Positions 28,001-33,508 of a stretch of DNA of 44,163 bases are shown in pieces; position 1 is the first letter of the stretch; each line of letters begins with the position of its first letter. The DNA comes from a virus. The position numbers and the translations under genes were made by a program. Where the stretch lies: IMG/VR virus record IMGVR_UViG_3300008113_000097, positions 1 through 44,163 of that record, one strand, 5' to 3'. The notes under the pieces are model-generated. The model had not been told where the DNA came from. It was given only the letters and a program-made list of their open reading frames with translations, and ran no database searches.

Positions 28001-29470
28001 GGTCAAGGATTATTTGTTGCAGTAGCTGACACATCTCAATACTTTGCGACAAGTACTGATGGTGTTTTTTGGACTGAGAGAGATGCAGGTGTAAGTGCGG
28101 CCTGGAGAGATATAGTTTTAGGTAACCCTAATAGTGTACCGTTATGGCACATGGTTGCAAACGCTACATCTGGCAGATTAATTAGAACAGGTGTTAAGGC
28201 ATTAGGTCGTATGAAAGCTGCATCTGGTAGCGTAGTTGAAACTAGAATGGTTGAACCTGGTAGTGGATATCCTCAAGGGGCTGTGTCTGCTACAACAGCA
28301 AGTACAAACTTGATTACAGCTAGTATAACTACAAATCTAGTAGATTCTCAACCAATTATATTTGCAGGACTTGATTCTTACGGATTAGTAACAGAGAAAA
28401 TTTATTATGTAATAGGTTCAACTATTACAAGTACACAATTTAAAGTCAGCTTAGTTTCTGGCAGCTCAACTCCAGTGGTATTAACTACTGCTACAGGGCT
28501 AACAGGTACATATAAGGCAGGTCCAATACACACTCAGTTTGATCCAAACAGAGTTCAAAGTGCTTCGTTAAATCCTCGCACAGGTAATGGTGCTTTAGGA
28601 AATCCAAGCTTTACTAATAGAGGTACAAGCTATACAACTGCAACTGCCGATGTATCAGGAGACGGCCGAGCTGATTACTACCAGCCATTAACATTTGTTA
28701 GTGTACGAAACTTATACGAAGTACCACAGGCTGGTTCAAACGTTGTGTTTGATTCTATTCCTGGTGTTTGGTTTAAACTAGTAGCAGTAACAAACGTCTT
28801 AGGTGACCCAGGCGAGTTTACTGGTACATTCCAAATTAGTCCAGGATTAACCACATTAGAAGCACCTATTGACGGTGACGGAATGACTACTACTATTAAG
28901 TACAGTCAAGTTCGTTTAACAGGACATGACTTCTTGTATATCGGTACTGGTAATCAAGCACAAACTAACTATCCATTTGTTGATCCTACTACTGCTAGTA
29001 TTGCAGTACAAACAAAAGCTAGTGGTGGTGGACGATGCTTCTTTACAAGTACTGACCAAGACGGTAACTTTAACGTTGGCGGATTGTTCGGAGTTCAACA
29101 GTCAACAGGTACTGCTACATTGAACGCAGATGCGTTTAATCTAAGCGGTCTACAGAGTTTGCAGTTAGGACAGTTAAATATCGGTGTTGGAAGTGCAGTT
29201 ATTACGCAGTTCTCAACAGACCCGTATTTTACTGCTAATAGCGATAGTATTTTACCAACTCAACGAGCAATTAAAGCTTACATTACTGCACAGATTGGTG
29301 GCGGACAAAGCTCATTGAACGTAAATACACTTACAGCTGGTGTAGTTTATATTGCTAACGACAGTATTTCTACAACAACAGGAGCACAATTAAACATCAA
29401 ATCAAAGATGAACTTTACAGGCGGCATTGACGGAGCTCCTGTAGCTTTAGGATACTTTTTATCAAGATAA
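19040..29470 (+). CDS. Giant modular fibre/adhesin (3476 aa)
   Basis: This is the largest gene of the window and a paralogue of 10858-19002 in plan, sharing MAEFKLGRIRFVWRGQW at the start. Residues 1-470 hold seven CBM5/12-like repeats, the last preceded by a G-S-G-A-K-F-N module. Residues ~570-2080 hold eight copies of a helical repeat marked C-x-R-D-x-x-x-x-x-x-(D/E)-A-x-x-Y/F-D (Cys at ~671, 1130, 1288, 1446, 1591, 1839, 2057; copy 2 near 970 lacks C-x-R-D). A conserved beta-helix block (~2096-2255) follows. G-x-x-Y-x-x-x-P repeats (~2620-2820) interrupt an S-x-D-G-x-x-W propeller (~2535-2560 and 2830-3050). The C-terminal block has FTSTDQDGNFNVGGLF. AAAGGA at 19025-19030 supports the start. 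It is probably a long adhesive fibre; no enzyme active site is seen. Confidence 0.78.
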   Translation: MAEFKLGRIRFVWRGQWTTGTQYLVDDVISNGGKSYICVINHTAAVSFDTDLDAIPTKWNIVADGTQWLGDWTPSTYYNPGAVVKYGALIYICNSGHTSATYAPPAYLGLENDLSKWDLFAEAFNWVGPWTTNTRYKINDFVVYGGTTYICKLGHVSAATSSLGLEVDNLKWDPFNNGLTYLGDWSGSTVRYKRNDLVKYGANLWICTVYHSSSATFDESKWEVFVEGFEFENSWNSATVYQPGDVVTYGGYSYISKTNHTNKQPTANPTDWAVFVTGFNFRGEYDPLLNYRVGDVVRNGSYTYVALLDSLGTVVTNQTYWGLLNHGFRWTNVPVTYNEVSTITVTGLGSGAKFNIVRSATVYAVTLATGFEGANYAAGDRLKILGSSLGGITPANDLTINVSTVSTGAIATFTFSGGSVTWSINTDYVLGDVVTYGGNSYVCILAHTASGGNKPDADLTGTYWNLLTAGSEVNILTTTGDLVYMGANGPTRLPVGINGQVLRSDNGLPIWANYGLINNLVYVGPLGNDLPYPLAGATIDQPWKTLRYACKQVEEGYLTPNAKQVIAMNKQFIMKEVSAWVDYTYTLTITSSDQTTDRFTTASTENLIANMPIVFSGTVFGGITSGTVYYVKTIISTTEFTISNISGGTLRQIDTASGTMTLKLSYDATKCERDVGMIVEAIKHDISRGGTMKTTYAAKTYFTEEGNAYITNNFGAQTTQTIAAYNFMAELLEDVINNVASSSYQVINGSTSGVVQQIDSTLTSELGTAQKAKDLIQIITTALTLGSSTAIPLQILPATTISVKTGTFNEILPIVIPEYTAVVGDELRSTIIQPARGIDILVNDKSKTTSALNRINSLVPDLIQNNAITPTSGNTEQRKYLGGYIGGNTAVVATKTDIIKDITLNGLGSVPAISLTDPTGYSSGFLNGRRLLVSNKTFIVREISEWILAQIAGNVAPFVGATFAGSTRTDFEVVVGYVIDALRYDLTYGGNLETIVAARSFRSLGTWAGQINEDRTAAAYTRLFDIVDNIMQGDNSGWAKTPGNVLVQDDSLPHGSAEAADFAQDRLAEILDVIDTEILPDVIEPNTAWVSTSLIDAKNAISKLKAGIQQGAINFVNSEYPSLVYDQILCARDVGYMVDAVAYDIMFQSNFRSITAGRQYRRGITSTLVVINGQLTETAAVIDYVKSAIVSIMQPKVGSVGSTTAVDRVEEACNVIYDLVNSGNGTQPTVNLPIPTGGTNNAFTAGFLNARNQIRQNLTFIQDEVAAFLNVNYNAVWLALGATGQAGCRRDTQFIIDGVVYDLTYGGNTQSLIVGSAYYSNFVSTIEPTEIPATVAAYTRIKTIVGQIAQAQSVTPSAGNTTPQITSGTAGTAGGATFAQDRVQDVIDWISNETANATITPDISWASSSLQLAFTTLQAKRAEIAQDVVWWVYKFHQDLNFNEDICRRDSLLLVDAISYDVVFGSNFASITAGKAYNRATPSALKVKTDQLRAELGAINFLKYKAKMLAGVGGAARVDSLVSDITGYINGGSVPRTQFVNPTTISSAYAAAAVLVQDNKDFIKAEIAAWIQAQITANATNFVGLEFNVEKCQRDVDYILDALRYDLIYGYGISSTSNTAVQVAGLAYYSGAVLQIDANDKAATIDTYNRLKAVVQTVAQDNTVTPSAGNTVSQVRAVTNQAVGSAATATSLGTLVDFITNIIDNGPTTGVPRVTITTIAGGTTLTTGTNHGLKIGDQITPQVTANGLNIDQIYYVESIPLPTTLTLSLTYGGAAITAFTNGTGLSILAATVTNPLITWVDSSLTTINSSISLNRSSVISDITSYISQNFPTLNYSVTTCERDLGYIIQAVTFDMMFSSTYRTITAARSYYRAAASLVLGEQKSATIAAFRYLKTKLLSYATIGTTAHKRIKWLMDIIVNILSNGIGSTSEVFGTMTYENDVGIFNTAEILKINKEFLAAESTAWITQNYGGTVTTTTASTGRFTTSAAHNFVVGDPVEFSGTPITGSNVSVGITYYIIAVPTPTTFTLSSTPGGTLLPVADGSGSMTVRYSFDIDLCKRDMREYIEAMVYDLAYTGNYRSLRAAELYLNAINGSQLSNMFYVSNATGLRNCTVNGLNGTLTEENDYGTKRPTAGAYVALNPGFGPNDQSVWVNTRSHYSQNVSLFGTGCSGAKIDGAIHAGGNRSMVKNDFTTIISDGIGVWCSGANSLTELVSVFAYYSYAGYLADLGGRIRATNGNSSYGSFGTIAEGTDTFETPILAELDNKASQATITETITDSLQQVWRVEFQNAGKGYTNADFGISGDGINAVAVGDEFRDGAVFETRIYDADNGSDVGGTNYVNALNAAQGGDRVSITIAATDIALATAYVGMRIQITAGTGVGQYGNVLTYNNGTKVAQIFKDSWEPITITSTTDTGDYVNISSNANLYVNMPIYFTGTAFGGVTANTLYYVKALNGTTQFTISETQGGATFNVTTGTGTMTLLQAGWDHVIPGYPIQAALDLSSSYVIEPRIHFTHPGYNSVATTMNGSSQDHFRTTFGVERYVVIPAAAGATRYSTDGTTWSVGGTISFAPSELVFGGGEGATATARIGGLGGEGAILEAIMGETNSVGMPGADQVVGVRFIDGGRNYTTPPTLVFTPTLGGAGAVALATVRDGKIDKVYLDPINFEGTVNGSGYLNPPTVTAVTDRVSKITILTKGRKYTTLPAVTISSPFPSASAWTDSGSAVSGTVYAYQNISISPYRTNYYQATASGTFSSTAPTFTTGTGSGATYGVGLTYVGTQATANATLANQGIDTITLDYVGAGYSSTPTITITDPTAKFVCIQSGGTGTNYLPATSVATANWTAGGSLAASTFVGLAHGTPNAGIYVAVGGTNAAASSGDGITWTTRTIPTLGSGTYRAVAYGAGRFVAISTATATATSTNGTTWTAGGNLPAGVTWTSVAYGNGRFVAVGANSRVTAYSYDGGITWTNSTTVGAGIPNRNWVRIKYGQGLFVAVADTSQYFATSTDGVFWTERDAGVSAAWRDIVLGNPNSVPLWHMVANATSGRLIRTGVKALGRMKAASGSVVETRMVEPGSGYPQGAVSATTASTNLITASITTNLVDSQPIIFAGLDSYGLVTEKIYYVIGSTITSTQFKVSLVSGSSTPVVLTTATGLTGTYKAGPIHTQFDPNRVQSASLNPRTGNGALGNPSFTNRGTSYTTATADVSGDGRADYYQPLTFVSVRNLYEVPQAGSNVVFDSIPGVWFKLVAVTNVLGDPGEFTGTFQISPGLTTLEAPIDGDGMTTTIKYSQVRLTGHDFLYIGTGNQAQTNYPFVDPTTASIAVQTKASGGGRCFFTSTDQDGNFNVGGLFGVQQSTGTATLNADAFNLSGLQSLQLGQLNIGVGSAVITQFSTDPYFTANSDSILPTQRAIKAYITAQIGGGQSSLNVNTLTAGVVYIANDSISTTTGAQLNIKSKMNFTGGIDGAPVALGYFLSR
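19070..20450 (+). repeat. Seven CBM5/12-like repeats (second giant fibre)
   Basis: Seven W-x(5-8)-Y-x-x-x-D-x-V-x-Y-G-G-x-x-Y-I-C-type units mirror those of the preceding giant gene in number and order. In both proteins the boundary between units 6 and 7 carries an insertion, but the inserted modules are unrelated. Here it is the G-S-G-A-K-F-N-I-V module at about 20065-20290. Confidence 0.75.
20740..25330 (+). repeat. Eight-copy C-x-R-D helical repeat array
   Basis: Eight divergent units of ~110-240 aa span about half of a 4.6-kb stretch each marked by 'C-x-R-D-x-G-Y-x-V-D-A-x-x-Y-D-x-x-x-x-S/G-N-x-x-S/T-I'. They have a predicted helical character and are often preceded by a helix such as 'I-x-x-E-I-A-A-W'. 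Units 1 and 8 carry an inserted 'NMPIVFSG...YYV' beta module between helix and Cys motif. The preceding giant gene has only one recognisable unit, near 12640. Confidence 0.75.
27528..28190 (+). repeat. S-x-D-G-x-x-W propeller repeats (second giant fibre)
   Basis: About five blade-like units (VAYGAGRFVAI, then STNGTTW; VAYGNGRFVAVG, then YDGGITW; and others) lie here, with one further blade upstream at about 26640-26720 split off by ~270 residues of G-x-x-Y-x-x-x-P repeats. The stretch 27771-27793 also contains a CTACTG-type hexanucleotide run in frame. Confidence 0.65.
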
Positions 29471-29484
29471 TGGAGATATAAAAC

Positions 29485-29808
29485 ATGGCAACAGGAAGAC
29501 TAGGCGTTTTTGCAATACCAGCAACAACCAACACAACAGTTTATACAGTACCGACAGGCTATTATGCAGTCTGTAACGTGTCTATCACAAATAGAAATGC
29601 GTCAAGTACTATCACACTTAGACTAGCAATGGCTGCATCAGGAACACCAAATAATGAAGAGTGGATGGAATACGATACTATTATTATTCCAAACGGCGTT
29701 TTTGAGCGCACAGGTTTAGTTATGCAAGCCGGGCTAAATATTGTAGTATATTCATCCGCAGCTAATGTTGGATGTACAGTGTATGGCATCGAAACACCAA
29801 CAACATAA
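29485..29808 (+). CDS. Small beta-structured virion protein
   Basis: This 107-aa protein begins MATGRLGVFAIPATTNTTVY. It consists of alternating beta strands (VCNVSITNRNASSTITLRLA, then EWMEYDTIIIPNGVFERTGL, then GLNIVVYSS). It resembles small structural proteins that accompany fibre genes in marine T4-like phages, though the family name is not known to me. Size and strand layout resemble 10130-10459 on the other side of the two giant genes. GGAGA at 29472-29476 supports the ATG, 14 bp after the preceding stop. A cap, collar or decoration role is inferred. Confidence 0.6.
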   Translation: MATGRLGVFAIPATTNTTVYTVPTGYYAVCNVSITNRNASSTITLRLAMAASGTPNNEEWMEYDTIIIPNGVFERTGLVMQAGLNIVVYSSAANVGCTVYGIETPTT

Positions 29809-29826
29809 TTGAAGTGAGATAAAAAT

Positions 29827-31239
29827 ATGGCACGTTTTAATACAGGACCTAGGACCCTTGTAATCTCGGGAACAACGATACTAAGCTATGCGTTTACTGG
29901 GGGAATAGTTACTTTATCAGGCGCAGGGGCCTATACTGTTACTGTTGCTAGCCCTGTATCGTTTCCGGGGACTACACAGGTATTTTATAATGGATCGTCG
30001 GCAGCTATAACTTTAGCAACGCCAGTAGGACAACTTCGAGGACCAGGCTTTACTGGTGGTGCATTTCAAACAATTGAAGCTGGCGCCTCAATGACTATAG
30101 TATCAGATGGTTCAAACTATATTATTGTTAATACAGAAGGTAACATAGTTGTTGGTACAACTGCAACGTTTACTGGAACATTAACAGCCCCAACACAAAA
30201 CGGATCAACAGCCAGCAGCGGCACTTTGATCATGCGAGGTACTAGTCATGCTACAAAAGCAGCCGCTAGTATTTTAATGGATGATAATGTTACTAGTACA
30301 AGTACAACAACTGGTACCTTAGTTATAACAGGCGGTGTTGGATTAAGCGAAAACTTATATGTAGGAGGTTCTGCTGTAAGATTTACAGCTAACTCTGCAA
30401 GTACAGGCACATCAAGTGGTACACTAGTTGTTACAGGAGGAGTAGGTGTTGGAGGCAGAATTAATGCAGCTGATTTTACAGGTACAGTTGGAGCAAACTC
30501 TGCAAATACCGGAGCATTTACTACTTTAAGTGCTAATAATACAGTATCATTAACAGCTAACCAAAGTGCTACTAACACTTCAACTGGAACACTAAGAGTA
30601 ACAGGGGGTGCTAGTTGTACAGAAAATTTATGGGTAGGTGGTTATATCGATGCAGCTAGTATGCAAGATACACCAATCGGAACAGTTACTCGAAGCTCTG
30701 CTGCTTTTACAACTCTAACAGCAAATAATTCAGTAACACTTACACAAAATGCTAGTTCAAGCAATACAGCATCAGGTACACTAGTTGTCACTGGTGGTGT
30801 TGGTATTAGTGAAAACTTATTTGTAGGTGGCGCAAGTGTAAGATTTACAGGTAACACTGGTAGTTCTAACACTAGTTCTGGTACACTGGTTGTTACAGGT
30901 GGTGTTGGTATTAGTCAAAACTGTTACGTTGGTAGCTCATTAGTTGCTGGCAGTATTTCAGAAACATCTAGCGAAACATTAAAGAGAGATATAACTCCAA
31001 TTGAAAATGCTCTAGACAAAATTCTAAATTTAACAGGCGTAACTTATTTTAGAACAGCCGATGACACATTTGAAGCAGGCTTGATTGCAGAACATGTAAA
31101 TAAGATTATACCAGAATTAGTTGGTAGAGATAGTAAAGGAAATCCTCAAACAGTCTACTATACAAAAATTACTGCTTACTTAATTGAAGCAGTTAAATCA
31201 TTAAAACATGAACTTGATAGTATAAAAGGAAAGAATTAA
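29827..31239 (+). CDS. Tail fibre with C-terminal S74 chaperone/autoprotease domain
   Basis: This 470-aa protein has a ~100-residue beta N-terminus, then about five ~50-aa repeats centred on S-G-T-L-V-V-T-G-G-V-G-I-S-E-N-L-Y-V-G-G. Residues ~377-470 form a Peptidase_S74 intramolecular chaperone domain (LKRDITPIENALDKI, then GVTYF, then AGLIAEHVNKIIPELV, and a final helix TKITAYLIEAVKSLK). S74 domains trimerise beta-helical fibres and then cut themselves off. The Ser-x4-Lys dyad of the family fits S381 and K386 (S-S-E-T-L-K), so self-cleavage is expected. An AAGTGAG-like ribosome binding site precedes the ATG. S74 assignment is strong; the fibre role follows from the family. Confidence 0.85.
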   Translation: MARFNTGPRTLVISGTTILSYAFTGGIVTLSGAGAYTVTVASPVSFPGTTQVFYNGSSAAITLATPVGQLRGPGFTGGAFQTIEAGASMTIVSDGSNYIIVNTEGNIVVGTTATFTGTLTAPTQNGSTASSGTLIMRGTSHATKAAASILMDDNVTSTSTTTGTLVITGGVGLSENLYVGGSAVRFTANSASTGTSSGTLVVTGGVGVGGRINAADFTGTVGANSANTGAFTTLSANNTVSLTANQSATNTSTGTLRVTGGASCTENLWVGGYIDAASMQDTPIGTVTRSSAAFTTLTANNSVTLTQNASSSNTASGTLVVTGGVGISENLFVGGASVRFTGNTGSSNTSSGTLVVTGGVGISQNCYVGSSLVAGSISETSSETLKRDITPIENALDKILNLTGVTYFRTADDTFEAGLIAEHVNKIIPELVGRDSKGNPQTVYYTKITAYLIEAVKSLKHELDSIKGKN

Positions 31240-31241
31240 AC

Positions 31242-32237
31242 ATGGCAACATTACAAGATACAACGATTGCTAGTGCAGGTTATTTAAGATTACCTGTTGG
31301 TAATACTGGACAACGCGGCCAAAATGGTGCCGGGAGCATTAGATATAACACAGATCAAAGTGCAGCCGAAATATGGAATGGTACTGGTTGGAATAGAGTT
31401 GCAACAATTGCACCCCCGTTCCCCCCAGGACAAAGTAATTATACTAGTGGAGGAACATACACATGGACTGCACCTAGTCCGGTAACTACAGTTAACGTTC
31501 TAGCTATCGGCGGTGGTGGTGGTGGCACAGACAACTGGGCAAACCCCGGCGGCGCCGGAGCTGGAACAGGTTGGGCAAACAATATTCCAGTAACACCAGG
31601 CACTGGTTATACAGTAGTAGTTGGAGGTGGTGGCGGCAACGGTGGTAACGGCGGAACTAGTTACTTTCAATCAACAGCTACAGTATCAGGATACGGTGGC
31701 GGATCAGGGTGGTCAGGACAAACAGGCGGCCCTAGTAGTAACGGACGCGGCGGTGGCTATACAGGCGGTGGTGGTGGTGCTGGTGGTAATGCTACTGATT
31801 GGACTGGAGGTGGTGGTGCAGGCGGATATACTGGCCGAGGCGGCAACTTAAACGAATGGGCTCCAGCTGGAGGTGGCGGTGCAGGCGGATTCCATCATAG
31901 TTCACACCTCGGAACAGGCGGTGGTGGAGGTGTTGGAATTTATGGACAAGGGAATCCTGGACAAGGGTTTTATACTCCATGGAACGGACAAAATAGTCCA
32001 GGCGGCGGCGGTCTTGGCGGATCAGGTGGCCAGCTAGGCTTATGGGGACAAAACCCATGGAGTTATAGTGGCGTAGAATCTAATAACATTTACGGCGGAA
32101 CATACGGCGGCGGCGGCGGAGGTCCAGGAACAGGCTGGCCTGCATCATCAGGTAACGGTGGCTCAGGAGCAGTTAGGGTTATTTGGGGTACAACTGTAAC
32201 TAGAGCATATCCAAGTACAGGTACAGGAGATCTATAA
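31242..32237 (+). CDS. Glycine-rich adhesin-like fibre-tip protein
   Basis: Of 331 aa, residues ~17-57 contain the 'R-L-P-V-G-N-T-G-Q-R' then 'SIRYNTDQSAAEIWNGTGW' fibre unit. Residues ~68-95 are a beta strand pair (YTSGGTYTWTAPSPVTTVNV). From ~95 to 310 there are repeated polyglycine runs (GGGGGG, GGGGGNGGNGG, GGGGGAGG) separated by Trp/Tyr/Asn-rich loops. It ends in a GAVRVIWG strand. Glycine-rich sandwiches of this kind occur in phage adhesins, T-even gp38 being the classical functional analogue, where variable loops between glycine runs set receptor choice. Homology to gp38 is not claimed. The gene starts 2 bp after the preceding stop and overlaps the next start by one base (TAATG). Confidence 0.7.
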   Translation: MATLQDTTIASAGYLRLPVGNTGQRGQNGAGSIRYNTDQSAAEIWNGTGWNRVATIAPPFPPGQSNYTSGGTYTWTAPSPVTTVNVLAIGGGGGGTDNWANPGGAGAGTGWANNIPVTPGTGYTVVVGGGGGNGGNGGTSYFQSTATVSGYGGGSGWSGQTGGPSSNGRGGGYTGGGGGAGGNATDWTGGGGAGGYTGRGGNLNEWAPAGGGGAGGFHHSSHLGTGGGGGVGIYGQGNPGQGFYTPWNGQNSPGGGGLGGSGGQLGLWGQNPWSYSGVESNNIYGGTYGGGGGGPGTGWPASSGNGGSGAVRVIWGTTVTRAYPSTGTGDL

Positions 32238-32833
32238 TGGATGAAGAACTATACATTAGAATGTTAAACGGACGTCCGGTAGATCATCCTATGTTGCGAA
32301 GTAATATTGAATCTTCATTTCCAGATGTAGATTTTGATAACTTACCAGACTGGTTAGCTAGATTTGAAAGAGTTCAAAAACCTCATACAGAAGGACCTTA
32401 TGAAATTGTAAACGGCCCGGTATATGTTGTTGTTGGGGATACTGTAAAAGATCAATGGATTAAGCGTGAAATGACCGACGAAGAAAAGTTATTAAAACAA
32501 ACTAGAGCTAGAACGAATTTTCTAGCTGACGAAGGCAATGCTACTCGTCGATCAACATGGGTGTTTGATGAAATCCAATGTGCATTCATTCCTCCTATAC
32601 CACACCCAACAGACGGCAAGGGGTATCTTTGGAGTGATGCTAATCAAAACTGGATAGAGGTAATACCGCCAGAAAGACCTGAATGGATTGAAGGCACTGG
32701 AGGAATTCGACGCAAACCTCTTCCTTTAGAACCTGGACACTGGGTATGGAACGAAGAAACATCAGATTGGGTGAAAAATTCAGATTCACCTAATTCAAGT
32801 ATGCAAGAACCTCCTCCGTTCCCTCTTCCGTAA
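32237..32833 (+). CDS. Hypothetical Trp/Pro-rich protein, possible fibre assembly or tip protein
   Basis: This 198-aa acidic protein has three loosely repeated units with the pattern W-x-(F/W)-(D/N)-E-x-x-x-x-x-F/W-x-P/K (STWVFDEIQCAFIPP; GYLWSDANQNWIEVIPPE; GHWVWNEETSDWVKN), after a charged helix TDEEKLLKQTRAR. It ends in a Pro-rich tail. I do not recognise the family. Position directly after an adhesin-like gene, with a one-base stop/start overlap, is where tail-fibre assembly chaperones often lie, but the sequence alone does not establish that. CAGGAGA (32224-32230) is the ribosome binding site. The gene ends 23 bp before a strong terminator. Confidence 0.6.
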   Translation: MDEELYIRMLNGRPVDHPMLRSNIESSFPDVDFDNLPDWLARFERVQKPHTEGPYEIVNGPVYVVVGDTVKDQWIKREMTDEEKLLKQTRARTNFLADEGNATRRSTWVFDEIQCAFIPPIPHPTDGKGYLWSDANQNWIEVIPPERPEWIEGTGGIRRKPLPLEPGHWVWNEETSDWVKNSDSPNSSMQEPPPFPLP

Positions 32834-32856
32834 TCAATATTACTTAGATTTTAACT

Positions 32857-32890
32857 AACCCTTGATAACTAATATTATCAAGGGTTTTTT
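32857..32890 (+). terminator. Intrinsic terminator ending the fibre operon
   Basis: A perfect 12-bp stem (AACCCTTGATAA 32857-32868, loop CTAATA, TTATCAAGGGTT 32875-32886) is followed by an unbroken T run ending at 32890. The ATG of the next gene begins at 32891, so its only plausible ribosome binding site (AAGGG, 32880-32884) lies in the 3' arm of the terminator stem. Confidence 0.9.
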
Positions 32891-33508
32891 ATGAGTAATT
32901 ACAAAGGTATATCAAATTCAATTAGATCTAGATCTTTAATAACACAGCCTTTTTGTTACTGGACTGGTGTTTTTAATGATCGAGAATTAAGTGAGATTCA
33001 AAGAATTATGGCCAACGATTCGTTAACTGATTCAATGATATCTGGAAATGTTGGAGTTATTGATAAAGATATACGCCGATCTAAAGTTAGCTTTTGTACT
33101 TGTACTGAACAAACTCAATGGATATTTGATAGACTAAATCCTATTATTGATAATTTAAATACTAGATTTTTTAATTTTGATATTAACGGATATGATACTT
33201 TACAGTATAGCGAGTATCATGCTAGTGAAAATGGAAAATATGACTGGCACGTTGATATGTATGTGGGAGAGATGCCGCCTACTGACATAGATACAAGAAA
33301 ACTATCATTAGTTGTTTGGTTAAATGACGACTACGAAGGCGGAGATTTTGAATTAATTTGTACCTCGCTCGACAGTCCTGTTACTATACCTAAAGAAAAA
33401 GGAAAATTAATTATATTCCCTTCGTTTTTATTTCATAGAGTTACACCAGTAACACGCGGTGTTAGGAAATCTTTAGTATCTTGGATATACGGACCTAAAT
33501 TTAAGTAA
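32891..33508 (+). CDS. 2OG-Fe(II) oxygenase, prolyl-4-hydroxylase/PKHD-like
   Basis: This 205-aa protein is the length of a single double-stranded beta-helix (cupin) dioxygenase. The iron facial triad is visible: H120-x-D122 (Y-D-W-H-V-D-M-Y) and H182 (FPSFLFHRVTPV). R192 lies ten residues on, as expected for binding 2-oxoglutarate. G-G-D-F (YEGGDFEL) and GKLIIFPS are typical of the P4H/PKHD group. The reaction would be hydroxylation of an unknown peptide or small molecule using O2 and 2-oxoglutarate. It is the first gene of the enzyme island; the start abuts the U-tract of the terminator and the ribosome binding site is inside its stem. Its 3' end overlaps the convergent next gene by 8 bp. 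Confidence 0.85.
   Translation: MSNYKGISNSIRSRSLITQPFCYWTGVFNDRELSEIQRIMANDSLTDSMISGNVGVIDKDIRRSKVSFCTCTEQTQWIFDRLNPIIDNLNTRFFNFDINGYDTLQYSEYHASENGKYDWHVDMYVGEMPPTDIDTRKLSLVVWLNDDYEGGDFELICTSLDSPVTIPKEKGKLIIFPSFLFHRVTPVTRGVRKSLVSWIYGPKFK

Noticed and set aside
10858-29470. Sialidase or depolymerase activity from propeller and beta-helix segments
   Set aside because: No catalytic Arg triad, Asp/Glu pair or lyase motif could be located; the repeats alone do not show activity.
31297-31851. Alternative-frame ORFs in the glycine-rich region
   Set aside because: They are by-products of GGN-rich codons read in other frames and have no ribosome binding site.
31242-32237. Calling the glycine-rich protein T-even gp38 or a collagen-like fibre
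   Set aside because: There is no G-x-y periodicity for collagen and no alignable gp38 sequence; only the polyglycine style is shared.
32237-32833. Firm assignment as a tail-fibre assembly chaperone
   Set aside because: Position fits, but no family motif could be recognised.
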